DNA from: Ditylenchus dipsaci
Taxonomy: Eukaryota; Nematoda; Chromadorea; Rhabditida; Anguinidae
DNA length: 64,000 nucleotides
NCBI GenBank assembly: GCA_004194705.1
Contig: SADC01001307.1
Coordinates: forward strand, 558,001 to 622,000
Reading direction: 5' to 3'
Part shown: positions 23,181 to 35,700 of the stretch, one piece after another
Numbering within the stretch: the first letter of the stretch is position 1
Layout: each line of letters opens with the position of its first letter
Notes under the pieces: generated by a model
What the model was told of the DNA's origin: nothing
Databases searched by the model: none
What the model saw: only the letters and a program-made list of their open reading frames with translations
Made by a program: the position numbers and the translations under genes

Positions 23181-23716
23181 GTGATTATATCTATTCTCGA
23201 AGTTCTTACCCCGAAAAAGGCACATTCTGATATTTGGACCAGGAAAAAGAAAAGTCAGAGTCGGACTACCGACTTCCTACTTACGACTTCGACATCCGAC
23301 TACCTACCTCGATTGTGAGCGAGCCTTTAAACTATTCTCGAGTGCCATCTTTTGGTTTTCAAGAAGCGAAATGCCCCTTGCAGATGGGAATTTTGGAATC
23401 ATTGTACTAAATAATTCTTTTTCAAATTCATCTGGTATCAGCCCTTAAAATATAAACCATCGGCGACGGGCATGCCCCCAAAAGTTGACTTTCGATCAAA
23501 AGAATTCTGAAAAGCGGTAAATAAGGGAAAAACCAAAAATTATAACACACCATTCTAGCAGCTTGTTCAGCATGCTGCTGTCTGTTGCTCCAAACAGCCC
23601 TTTTTTCGGCACATTTCGCCAGACAATTTCTATTTCAGTCACGTACTCATTGTTTCCCTTAAATAGCCAAATTTAAGTTACTTTCAATGACATTCAGACT
23701 GGTTTCCCCTACTTTT

Positions 23717-26700
23717 TCAGTTTCCTTAGCAAGTCCTGGAGTAGAGAGCAGTTATGCAGCAACTTATCGGTGCTCATCTTAGGCAGAGGGGCTATTTTTG
23801 TGATCGCGTTGCTACACTTGGTCTGCAAACCTCGAATGTCCTCTCTCCCCATCTTGTCACTAAAAATAAATGCATAATTACAAAAGTGGATAGCAACTGC
23901 TTACGGTGCTTGCTCCTCGTTGCGGATCGTGGCCAGACTACTCAGAAGTAATACTAAAATTTAAATAAATGATGAAAATATCCAAAATGACATGCTCTTG
24001 TTTATGAGCTTCCCAGTCCAAAAACCAGCTATATTTGCATGAATAGTCTTTTCAGTATTGGCTTTTTCACAATAGTCGGAGTCGGAGTAACAGGTTTTCA
24101 CAATAATATTTTAATATAACTCCAATTGTAACCTGTTCACAGCGGCTGTATTTTAAAAAAAATTGTTTTGTTTATTTCTTTATCATACTTTGCTGAAAAT
24201 CTACATTTCCGACATAGTAAAAAAAAAAAGGTAAAATAGTTGAGTTGGAGTAGAAGTGTGTTCACATTAATAATTCACTCCAACTCTGGCTATTGTGAAC
24301 AAGCCCTACAAAATTTTGTATCACATGGATAGAAGTCGATGGAAATTATTCCCGAAGTCAGCTTATCCAATAATTTTCAATATTCAATAGTCAAGGGTCA
24401 ATAACATTGACCCATAAGATTCTTGAGGTGTCATGATCTTACTAAATTTTACACCTTCACCTCAATACGTAAAAAATTAAAATTCTAACAAAAAATTCGT
24501 TAAACATTCTTAAGCCGTTTTCTTCACGAAAAAATCGGGTTTTTATTTTCAGCTTACCAAGCCTTCCCAAATCATTGCATTTGTAAGTTGATATTATAGC
24601 CAAGTTGAATATCTTGTGGATGTGGTAAGCATAGCTTCCAGATCGTTCGATGTCGGCTCTCGAAATCTCCACCACATTCTAAACATGAAATTAGCTCAAC
24701 AATAGCCAAATCTTAGGCAATTACTACCTCAAACAGAGAAGTGGATGAATTGATTGGAGGGACAGTAGTGTTGCCCCGCTTCTTGGCTGCAGCTGTACCT
24801 GTAACAGCAAGAGGAGACGGTCGAATAGCAGGTCAGCACATGCCTTGTAGTCTCCTTTGACAAATGCAAGCTTGGCCATCCTGTAGCAGGCCTTATAGTG
24901 GGGGAACTTGGCCATGATGGTCTCGAAAGCATACATGCAGGTGGATTGAATCTGGAGTTGTTGGCTTACTGCATCCACCAGGTTGTCAACCTACAACAAC
25001 ATGCTTTAAAATAATTGCATTTTCTTTTGAGTTTTTGTCGTAATCTTTTTAAAATTTTAGCATTATCGTGTACCGTAGGATCTGAATTTTCTAAAGAGAT
25101 ATCGAATCTAAGTGAAGGATTTCATATATGAAGAGATTTTTTTTTGAAAAATAGCTGTTATTTTCTCTTTCCACTAATTCTCTATTTTTCGAATAATTGT
25201 CTATATTGTTTAGTCGAGTTTGATTGCTCATTTGAAAGCTGAGATTCTGGGCTACACGATAATGCTGATACTTTAAAAAATTAAGACAAAAAACTAGTAC
25301 CACCCCCACCTCCCCAAATGGCGGCCCTGCTTATAATAGAGACATGTGTGGAATTAAGTGGCATATTCAGAGACTAGTAACTGAGGGCACAGCGCATCAT
25401 AGTATAAAGACTCAATTTTCTCTCTTTTGCATGAAATTTGTGCTTTTTCAACTTAAAAAACTACAAAAACGGTGTCGCGAGGGCAGGAGTAAGATGCGGC
25501 AAATCACATTGCGACAAATCAAATTGCGGCAAAATCAGATTGCGGCAAATCAGATTGCGACAATTCAAATTTCGACAATTCAAATTGCGGCAAAATGAAA
25601 TTGCGACAAAATCGAGTTGCGACAATTCAAATTGCGGCAAAATCAAATTGCGGCATAAGTGGGAGGGTCACATTGGGCTGCTATTTGGGTTGATCGTTTT
25701 TTTATACGTTACGTATTTTCGTTCACTTTGTGAGTAAATATTTGTATATCATTTTTGTTGAATTTAGTAGATTTAGTAGAGCAATTATGGTGCTGGTCAA
25801 GATTCGACACTTTTGCTGTCAAACAGCACATTATGCTGTTTGATTGTTTGCTGATTTTTGTACAGCTAGTCAACTTTTTTTCTAGCAAAATCTCATCTCA
25901 CAACAAGCCTGTTTAGACGGCAGCTTATTGAGACCACATAGTGGTGGCAGATTAACACTAGAACGGTCGAGCGCCACTTTGTGCAGTTGGAGTCAGTTTT
26001 CGACGCTGATTCCGAATATGGTCACAGAATTTGCTAATTCGTTGTTTTGAGGTGGTAAACACCCCTTTGAATTTTGGACACCAAATATCAGTAACAGCTC
26101 GATAGTTTTACTTGTTACTCGAGAAGTATTTAATCGTGAGTCAAGCTTGATAGCTTGTTTGAAAGCTGAAATTCCGGCCTTTCTAGCTGTATATTACACA
26201 CGGTTGGTTGCAATAAAAAGTGTGTTTTTAAAGTCTTTCAAAAACATATTCAAATTTTCAAATTTTAAACATCTAGAAAAAAGTGCTTGTATTTTTATTA
26301 TAGAACACCACTCAAAAATCGGATACGATAGGAAGAAAGAGCAGACAAAACTGGGTCTAGAACGTCTATTTAAAAAAAAGTTCGTTAGTTATTTGCTTGT
26401 AAATTTACATCAAACAAAATTGTTGCAAAATTCGAAAAATAAAACCGCGATTTGATCGAATTCAATATTTTTATGCATCACAAATTTCAAAATACACAAC
26501 AAAAATGCAACCAGAACATTTATTGCAGTGATCACATTTAGAACTTCTTTCTTTGACGGTGAAGTTCGCAGTAAGGCCTATGGCATTTGAGCATTCTTTT
26601 TGGCATCTTTTGTCGCAGGCGTAGCATCGTCCTTGGCAAATATAAGCTTTGACTGACTTCTTGTTGTCATTGAGTGTAGCGTCGGGCGATCTGACGAGCG

Positions 26701-29700
26701 GTCTCATCGCAGGATATACAAATGGTCTTCGTCACTGCATGCTTTTCACAAATTGGCTTTTGACAACTTCCACAGCTAATAATCTTTGACCCACGATTGT
26801 TGATCTGCAGATGTAGCAATGCTCAAACTTATATGCAAGGTATATTTAGACCAAATGTGTATAAATTTATCATCTATCTATAGCGTTCACGCGAAAATGG
26901 TCTCATCCGCCAAGCTTGAGAAAGAGCATTGCTACATCTGCAGATCAACAATCCGTGGGTCAAAGATTATTAGCTGTGGAAGTTGTCAAAAGCCAATTTG
27001 TGAAAAGCATGCAGTGACGAAGACCATTTGTATATCCTGCGATGAGACCGCTCGTCAAGATCGCCCGACGCTACACTCAATGACAACAAGAAGTCAGTCA
27101 AGCTTATATTTGCCAAGGGACGATGCTACGCCTGCGACAAAGATGCCAAAAAGAATGCTCAAAATGCCATAGGCTTACTGCGAACTTCACCGGTCAAAGA
27201 AAGAAGTTTCTAAATGTGATCACTGCAAATAAATGTCTGGTTGCATTTTTGTTGTGTATTTTGAAATTTGTGATGCATAAAAATATTTGAATTCGATCAA
27301 ATCGCGGTTTTATTTTTTTCGAATTTTGCAACAATTTTGTTTGATGTAAATTTACCAAGCAAATAACTAACGAACTTTTTTTAAATAGACGTTCTAGACC
27401 CAGTTTTGTCTGCTCTTTCTTCCTATCGTATCCGATTTTTGAGTGTGTCTCTATAATAAAATACAAGCACTTTTTTCTAGATGTTTAAAATTTGAAAATT
27501 TGAATATGTTTTTGAAAGACTTTAAAAAACACACTTTTTATTGCAACCAACCCGTGTGTAATATACAGCTAGAAAGGCCGGAATTTCAGCTTTCAAACAA
27601 GCTATCAAGCTTGACTCACGATTAAATACTTCTCGAGTAACAAGTAAAACTATCGAGCTGTTACTGATTTTTGGTGTCCAAAATTCAAAGGGGTGTTTAC
27701 CACCTCAAAACAACGAATTAGCAATTCTGTGACCATATTCGGAATCAGCGTCGAAAACTGACTCCAACTGCACAAAGTGGCCGCTCGACCGTTCTAGTGT
27801 TAAGCATTACTTGAAAGTTTCAAATTTGATTACCGCAATTTAAATTGTCGCAATATATTTGCCGCAATTTGATTTTGCCGCAATTTGAATTGTCGCAATT
27901 TGAATTGTCGGAATTTCATTTGCCGCAATTTGAATTGTCGCAATCTGATTTGCCGCAATCTGATTTTGCCGCAATTTGATTTGTCGCAATGTGATTTGCC
28001 GCATCTTACTCCTGCCCGTCGCGAGGAAGCATGCCCTTTAAAAACTAATCAAAATACTTTCTTTAGATCAGGTAGAGCTTTTTCGATTCAAAAAAAAAAT
28101 ACTGCTGGTCTCACCTTTTTTCCACTGTAACCCACTGATAGTTCGACCTTTGAGTTCGACCCCGACTTGGAATAACTTACGGTTGCCAGTACATCTGTTG
28201 CCAAACTATTTTTGTTGACTGTTGGTGGTGCATTGGAGTAGTGAAGTAGTTGGCTCTTCCATAAACAAGTCTGGCCTGGCAGTTTTGGTCTCAACTCCAT
28301 GACGGGTAAACAACTGTAGATAGCACTTAGGGTGTGCAAAGTGGACAAAGAAGAATGCAGAGAAGACTTGAGTTGGAACTTGTTCATATTTTTCCACTCA
28401 TTCACTTTCTTTAGTGCATATGAATGCAGCTTGTAGTGGATTTCAAGAGGCTCGAAGTTGATCTAAACAGGTTGAAATTCAGAATAGCGTACAATGAAAT
28501 AGTTGAAAAATAATTACCTGTTTGCTTCGATGGATCTTCTGTGGATACAAATAGCCTTCTTGCTCTAATGCCAAAGCACTCTCGTGGTACAGCTTACATA
28601 TCTGAAAAAGTTTTTATCTGTAGTTTCGCTTCTGTTACGAATTCGTAAGGACAAAAAGCTTCAGATAAACTTTTTTTGTGCTAATCCCAACTAAAATATC
28701 TCAATTTTGGCCAAAGCTTATTGAAACACTTTTGTCAAATTTATTCAATTTGTCTGGAGTAAAGGCACTTAGGACTACTCCCAGGTAACTGCCATTGAAA
28801 CAAAAATTGGTAAACCATTCAAGTGACAAAAATTTTCGGCATAGTGCTTGACTTAAAAAAGTTGATAAAATTGATTGGGATGTACTTTGTGACTTTTGAT
28901 AACTTCTTTGCTATTACTTCTAAAACTCACCTTTTCCGGAGCTTCACCCAGTTTTTCAGCAATCTTAGCCAGGAAATAAGTGGACAGCCAAGGGACTTCA
29001 GCTGAGAATCATTATGTTTGCGGGCCAACTCCTAGAAACTCATTTTCGGTCAATTAGCTAAACCACTTCAAAACGACTTACAAAGTGGACTCTACACTTG
29101 AGAAGCATTCCATCCATCTTGGCTCTCGCCTTTCTGCGCTTCTCTTCCTCCACATCGCTCTGAACACACAAACAATTTAGTTAAGGCTAAAAGTAAACGA
29201 AGCCAACATACCCTGGCAGAAAATCTCTTGATTCTGGTTCTCACTTGATAGGTGATGGTGGCAATATCCAGATGGGCTTCACAAAAGTCTTGCTTCAAGT
29301 AGATGGACATTTTGAAGGGAACAGGAACTGATCCACTTGGTCCACTAGCTCATGAGATGGCAACTGCAAATTTGGTCTTTAGATTAGTGACAGCAATACT
29401 AAAAGGACCCAACCATGATGTACTCGTTGGCCAAGTTCCTAGCATACATGTACCTGAAAAATTATTTTGTAATGAAGCTTCACTGGTTTTTTTAGATCAA
29501 TTACCAAACAGAAGATTGTAGCTGGCTGTCCAAATATGGGTTGGCTATGGCCAAACAACACCTGATCATCCTCATCATGTCCTGATTAGGAGTATTGATA
29601 TTATTGCGGTGTTGGGCCAGACTGCTCAAGTACAGGCACTTGGCTGACAAACTTAACTGATCCTTTCTGTCTTCACTGACATCACATAGGTATTGTCTGG

Positions 29701-32700
29701 ATTGGATGCTCAGAATATTTCTTGGATCTTCGTCGGTTTGGTATTCTTCAGCGTACTCGAGAGCGATTCCGTCTGGGTCAGTCACTGCAAATTAAAAAAA
29801 TGGATTGGAAAATTTTAAAATCTGGGCTGTCTAGCAAAAGATATTCGACAGACCTTCTCTGAGCTCCATGACTGGTGGTTGTTTGCAAAAATCAAGAAGT
29901 TGTGCTTCCAGCGTAGGCTCAACTTCCAGTACAAACTTGAATATCCTTGAAATGACATCCACTAAGTCAGGAGACACCTTCTCCAGCGAATAGACCAGAG
30001 GCAATGGCTGGGAAGCAGCAAGGGCAGGATGGTCTTCGCCAAGTTCCAGTCGGCACGCCATTTGCACTGCGAAGCATGGTCATCGTACTTGCGCAGACTC
30101 TTGCTTTCACTGTAATTATTGCTATTGGCAAATAATTGTTTCTTTACTTGGCATTTCTTCCTAATAAGCTTATTCTTTGGTCCCCTATGCTTTTTGATTC
30201 AACTGATCTTTCGAGGCTAAATTATTTGGTGAACTAAAGTGTATTTTATTAGACAAATGAGTAAAAACAGCAAAATATCGGAAATGAAATTATCATGCTA
30301 ACCTCATCAAAAAAGGCTTACAGAAGATTCGCGCTGGCCCAAAAACTTAAGCTCAAAATTTATATTTATGAAAAACAACATGTTAATCAGAACTATTGCG
30401 AGGATGTGTGACGGGTTAAAAAGCAGCGCGAAAATAGTATGGTGAAAGCAACAGCTAATTAAAAAATCACACAATTTTTCGGCTCATGTTGGTCGCGGCA
30501 GTAGTTATTTCGAAAATAAATGGATACACAAATAAATAAATAAAAAATTTTCAAGCGTTATGCTTGTGTAAATCTAGGTAAAGTCCCATGAGTATACTAG
30601 AGGTTTTGCAGCGAACAGCTGGGTGGCACCTCCTATCGACTTACCCTCTCTACATCTTTTACTTAATTCGAACCGGTTTTCGGAAATTCTTTTGGCATTT
30701 GAGCGTTAGTCGGCCAACACTGGTTGCATACCTGGTATTTCGATGGTTAACTAGCGTTTATCTACCCTCCTTGTGGCAAAGGCACAGGTTCGACCTACCA
30801 TTTAGGCGGTGAATACCTGAGTATCTACCTGAATACTTTAAGTATCATTACAGTCAAACCTCGATTTAGTGGCACCCCCAAAAGTTCGTTCCTGCCTAGG
30901 GTCCGACACTTTTTTTAACCCAATTTTCAAAATATTTTATCGATTCTGTTAGCACAGTCTGGTCGCAAATATCGTAAGGATTCCGATTTTACCGATCGTT
31001 TTTTGAAAAGAAAACAAAATTTGGGTTAAAAAAGTAAAACCTCGATATAGTGGCACCTGTTTTCAAAAAAGGGGTGCCACTATATCGAGGTTTCACTTTT
31101 TAACCCAAATTTTGTTTTCTTTTCAAAAAAACGATCGGCAAAATCGGAATCCTTACGATATTTGCGACCAGACTGTCATAACAGAATCGATAAAATATTT
31201 TGAAAATTGGGTTAAAAAAAGTGTCGGACCCTAGGCGGGAACGAACTTTTGGGGGGTGCCACTAAATCGAGGTTTGACTGTACATAAATACCACACCACC
31301 TGAGTGCCTGGCACTCTTACCTGGGTACACCTATGGGCACCCACTTCCGATGAAGTGGAACCATTCACTAAATCTATCGCTTATAAAATCTCGCTGCTAA
31401 CTTTGCCATTGTTTTTTTTCTAACTCGGTGTGGATTTAGTGAAGCTTAAAGGGAGGGTAAAAGCTGTTAAAGAGATAGTCTCAAAAGGTTTGTCCAAGTT
31501 TTGTTTTTTTTTTCTAATGCGACTCTAGAGCCCTACTTTGTTGACAACTCGCTGTTGCAATCTCAGAGTTTCACAAAGTTGTGCAACATTAAAAGTTGGA
31601 TTAGCATCATCCATATCAGAATTTCAAAATTCTTTAAAAAAATACCCTAAAAATTCAAATGCAATATAAGACTAATCAACCTTTTTTGATGGTTTATCGC
31701 CTTTTTTAATTTGAATTTTTAGTGCATCTTCTAAATAAATTTTGAATTTTTGATATTTATTATGCTTGTCCAACTTTTTATTTTTCACAAGTTTGTTTGA
31801 GATCGCAACGGGCAAAACTTTTTATTGTCGCCGAACGACTTTTTTCTGTCGCCGAAATACTTTTTCTTGTCGCCGAAAAAACTTGTTGCCGAAAGACTTT
31901 TTATTGTCGCCAAAAATCTTTTTTTTGTCGCCGAAAATCTTTTTCTTGTCGCCGAAAGTTGTTCTTGACACGAAATCAGCAATTTTTGAATTTTTTGTGT
32001 AAAATTCAGGGGTGGGCAAAGACCAGATGGCTAGGACCCACTCTGGAATGGCCAAAAGGCCAAAATAATTGCTTTTTTTGGCGGTATACTAAGGGGGGGG
32101 GATAGACTGTTTGAGAAAAATCGATTGAGCGGATCAGATTTCGGGTTCGATTGGCTTAATGGCCTGCAGCTCCATACTGAACCATTCAAAACCAGTATAA
32201 ACCTGGAATTCTGAGCGATTAAGCCAATCGGACCCGAAATCTGATCCGCTCAATCGATTTTTCTCAAAAAGTCTACCCCCTTAAGTATACCCAAAAAAAG
32301 TAATTATTTTGGCCTTTTGGCCATTCCGGAGTGGGTCCTGAGCCATCTGGGTTTTCCCCACCCCTGAATTTTACACAAAAAAATTCAAAAATGCTGATTT
32401 CGTGTCGAGAACGACTTTCGGCGACAAGAAAAAGATTTTTGGCCACAAAAAAATTGTCGGTGACAATAAAAAGTCTTTCGGAGACAAGGTTTTTTCGGCG
32501 ACAGAAAAAAGTCGTTCGGCGACAATAAAAAGTTTTGCGCGATCGCAACACCGAGTTGTCGACAAAGTATAGCTCTTGAACCAGATTAGAAAAAAACAAA
32601 ACTTGGATAAATAATTTCGTGTTGAGACTATCTCCTTAACAGCTTTCACCCTCCCTTTAACTATATCACAGCAAACCTCCAAACACTTACCCAAAGGCGC

Positions 32701-35700
32701 AGTTGATGCATTGGTAGACCTCGACTTGTACATTCTCCACAATGGCCAAGTATTTTCGGTCAGAGGCAATTGCACTTTTTACCGCTGGGAGGCTCATGGT
32801 TTCCGCTAACTCGTCTAGGAAGAAACGCAAAAAATCTGCCCTGAAATATTTCTAGTTATTTTACTATCGGTGTTCCACAATAAACCTCTTCTTGGTCACA
32901 TTTCTGTGCTTCTCCAGAGCTTCATGTGCTTTCATCAACACCATCAAAGCTTTGGTTGGCAGGCAATTCTCATCCTGGTCCTGCCTTGCAGATGTTTCTT
33001 CGTAGAACTGCACCAAGTCGCTTTCATTTAAATCACCCTCGCGATGCTTGGCGATCCTGTGGCAAATTATCCATAAGGTGGTTGAACTGTAGAATTGCTC
33101 GGAAGAAACCATGTCGGCCAGTAATTCGCCCAATCCGCATACTAATGAATCGCTAAGTTTGGCAAGATCTATGTCCTTTTGGAAGTAACTGAGGCCTCTT
33201 TTGAGCGCTTTTTTGGCCTCTCTCTTGGCAGACACTTTTGATGCAGACGTTTAAGAATTCTAGAATTGAGTATACTGTTGAAGTAAGAAAATAGTAGATA
33301 GTTAATATGTTATATGTGAGTAGGTAAGATTTTTTTTGCAAACTTTCGCAAATTTTATGATTTTTTCTACTGATAAAGCATATTAATTGCTGAATCAATC
33401 ATCACAACTCGTTAAATTTACGAAAATTGCTTGAATCGCATTTTCTCGTCAGGACAAAAATTAGATTTTTTTTTTGAAATTTTTTCATTCATGACTAATT
33501 GGATGTTGAGCTGAATAATTAGAATTATATAACCTTTTTTTCACTTAATTGGCCATGTTTAGCCTTCAAATAAAGCTGAGAGTCAGCCCTACATGACGAT
33601 TGTCAAAAGCAGGAAAACGGAGCCAATATTATCCCCATTTGACCTAAATTTCAGTATGTCATTTTTTCCAAAAAATAACGGTTTTTTTAAATTTTAATGG
33701 TTTTTTTTTAAATTTTCGAATTTTAACCCACCATCCATAATTCTGAAAGTTTAGATTCTGGGCTTCCAGCTAAGCAAAAAATCTTGTCAGAAAAATAAGT
33801 ATTTGAAATATCCCGCGGGCCAAAGTTTCAAACTTTTTTTGTTCAGAAATTTTGGCAAAGATTTTTGAAAAGAATTTTTTGGGATTCAAATGTCTCATTG
33901 TTGATGTTGAGTATTTAAAAGAAAGATAAGATTAGCAGTTTTTTTAGTACTCAACATTAGAAATAAGACATTTGAATCACAAAAAATTTCTCTTTTTAAA
34001 AATCTTTGCCAAAACTCATGAAGAAAAATTTTAAAACTTTTAAATACTTATTTTTCTGACAAGATTTTTTGATTAAATTCTGACAAGATTAAACCCCAGA
34101 ATCTAAATTTTCAGAATTACGGATGGTTAGTTAAAATTCGAAAATTTTTAAATAAAATCATTAAAATTCGTAAAAATTAACATATTTTAATTTAGCTTGA
34201 ATAGCAATAACAATGGCTTATGTATTGTTTTCTTCTAATAACCGTGTAGAGCTGACTCTCAGCTTTCTTTTTAGTTTAAATATGGCCAATTATGTGAAAA
34301 AAATGTCGTATAATTTCCATAACTTAGTTCAATATGCAATTGATCAAAAATAAAGAAATTTTAGAAAAATTCTTAATTTTTGTCCTGTAGGGAAAATTTG
34401 ACACGCCGTGATCTAGACCACCTTCTCTACGACACTCCCCCACCCCTGGGCTGCTAGAGAAGAGCAATTAAAATTCTTACGTCAAAAGATATTCCACAGC
34501 CAGAGCAAGATCATCAGTTTTTAAAGCGCATTGTACCAACAAAAAGAGTTGGTCAATCTGTACTTCTTCGGAAGCCTCTGACCAGTCAAAGTGGTGCAAT
34601 AAGGCATATTGAAGCTAAAACACAAAAATAGTTAAAACCATCAGAAAACTTTCTTAAAATTACCTCCTCATACTGTTCCGACTCCTTTAGCTGGTTAATT
34701 TGTTTAGCATTGAAGAGTCTCCACTCCTCATATAAAAGTCCACTCACATTCAGCAGTGAAATGCACCCGTTGCCAAAATTAGCATGGCTTTGGACTCGCT
34801 CACCATCCTTCATCAGGGCTACCAGCTCCAACATGTTTATGTATCGATGGAGGAATGCGATATTTCCTTCAGAAGGCAAACCTATTTCCTCTGGCTTCAG
34901 TTGAGCAATAAGCCATTGATAGCGAATTTCGACCATTCGTTGAAGTGATAGATTGGGTGAAGGGTGAGGGGAATTACTTTTAACTGACGACTGGTCCATG
35001 GCTTCCTCCAAAGCACTAGTTTTTTCATTGATCGAATGTCTTTGGAGTCGCTGGATGGTAGCTAAAAATGTACAAATTTATTTCATTCTGATGATGAAGG
35101 TAAGATTTGTTGGTTTTTTTGAATACGTCGTTTTACAAAAATGGTTTTTGTCAAACTAGTTTTTTACAAACACACTTAGTCTGATAACTTATGCGAACAA
35201 AGTTGAATACGGCAGATTTTTGTCTTAAACAAACCAAAATTTCAGTGTATCCGTTTTTTTACTGTAATTTTGCCGAATCTAGTTTTGGGCTACCGGCAAA
35301 AAACCGGTTTTTGCTTTATCGACCAGATCCTACCCTACTAATGACTGTAAAGGTAGAGTCTAGCATAAAAGTTGTAAATTACATTATTTTTAGGGTTTGT
35401 CAAATATCTGGTCAGGACACAGGCCAGTTCCCGATGCTTTTTTCGCGTTTTGGTCACTGGAGATTGTCAAAAAGCCTTCAAATGCAATTTTTGATCAGGA
35501 GTCTTGCTCGGAAGCATGTCCTTCGAGGAGGGTGGGGGCAGGGGCTTGGAGTTGAGATGCGCACACCCACATACCTCAGACACAAATCACTCGAAAATGA
35601 CTCTGGATGCAAAAAAACATGCATACAGTCAAACCTCTATATAACGCCCCCCCCCTAAAAGTTCGTTCCCACCTTGGGTCCGACACTTTTTTTAGCTCGA

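Noticed and set aside
30588..30812. Plus-strand 74-codon open frame with hydrophobic residues
   Set aside because: It lies inside a CABIN1 intron in transposon debris, has no splice or family support, and runs into degenerate CACCTGAGTG repeats.
31766..32599. Repetitive Cys/Arg frames such as CRRTTFFCRR on both strands
   Set aside because: They are translations of the TTTTTATTGTCGCCGAAA tandem array of a foldback element, not proteins.
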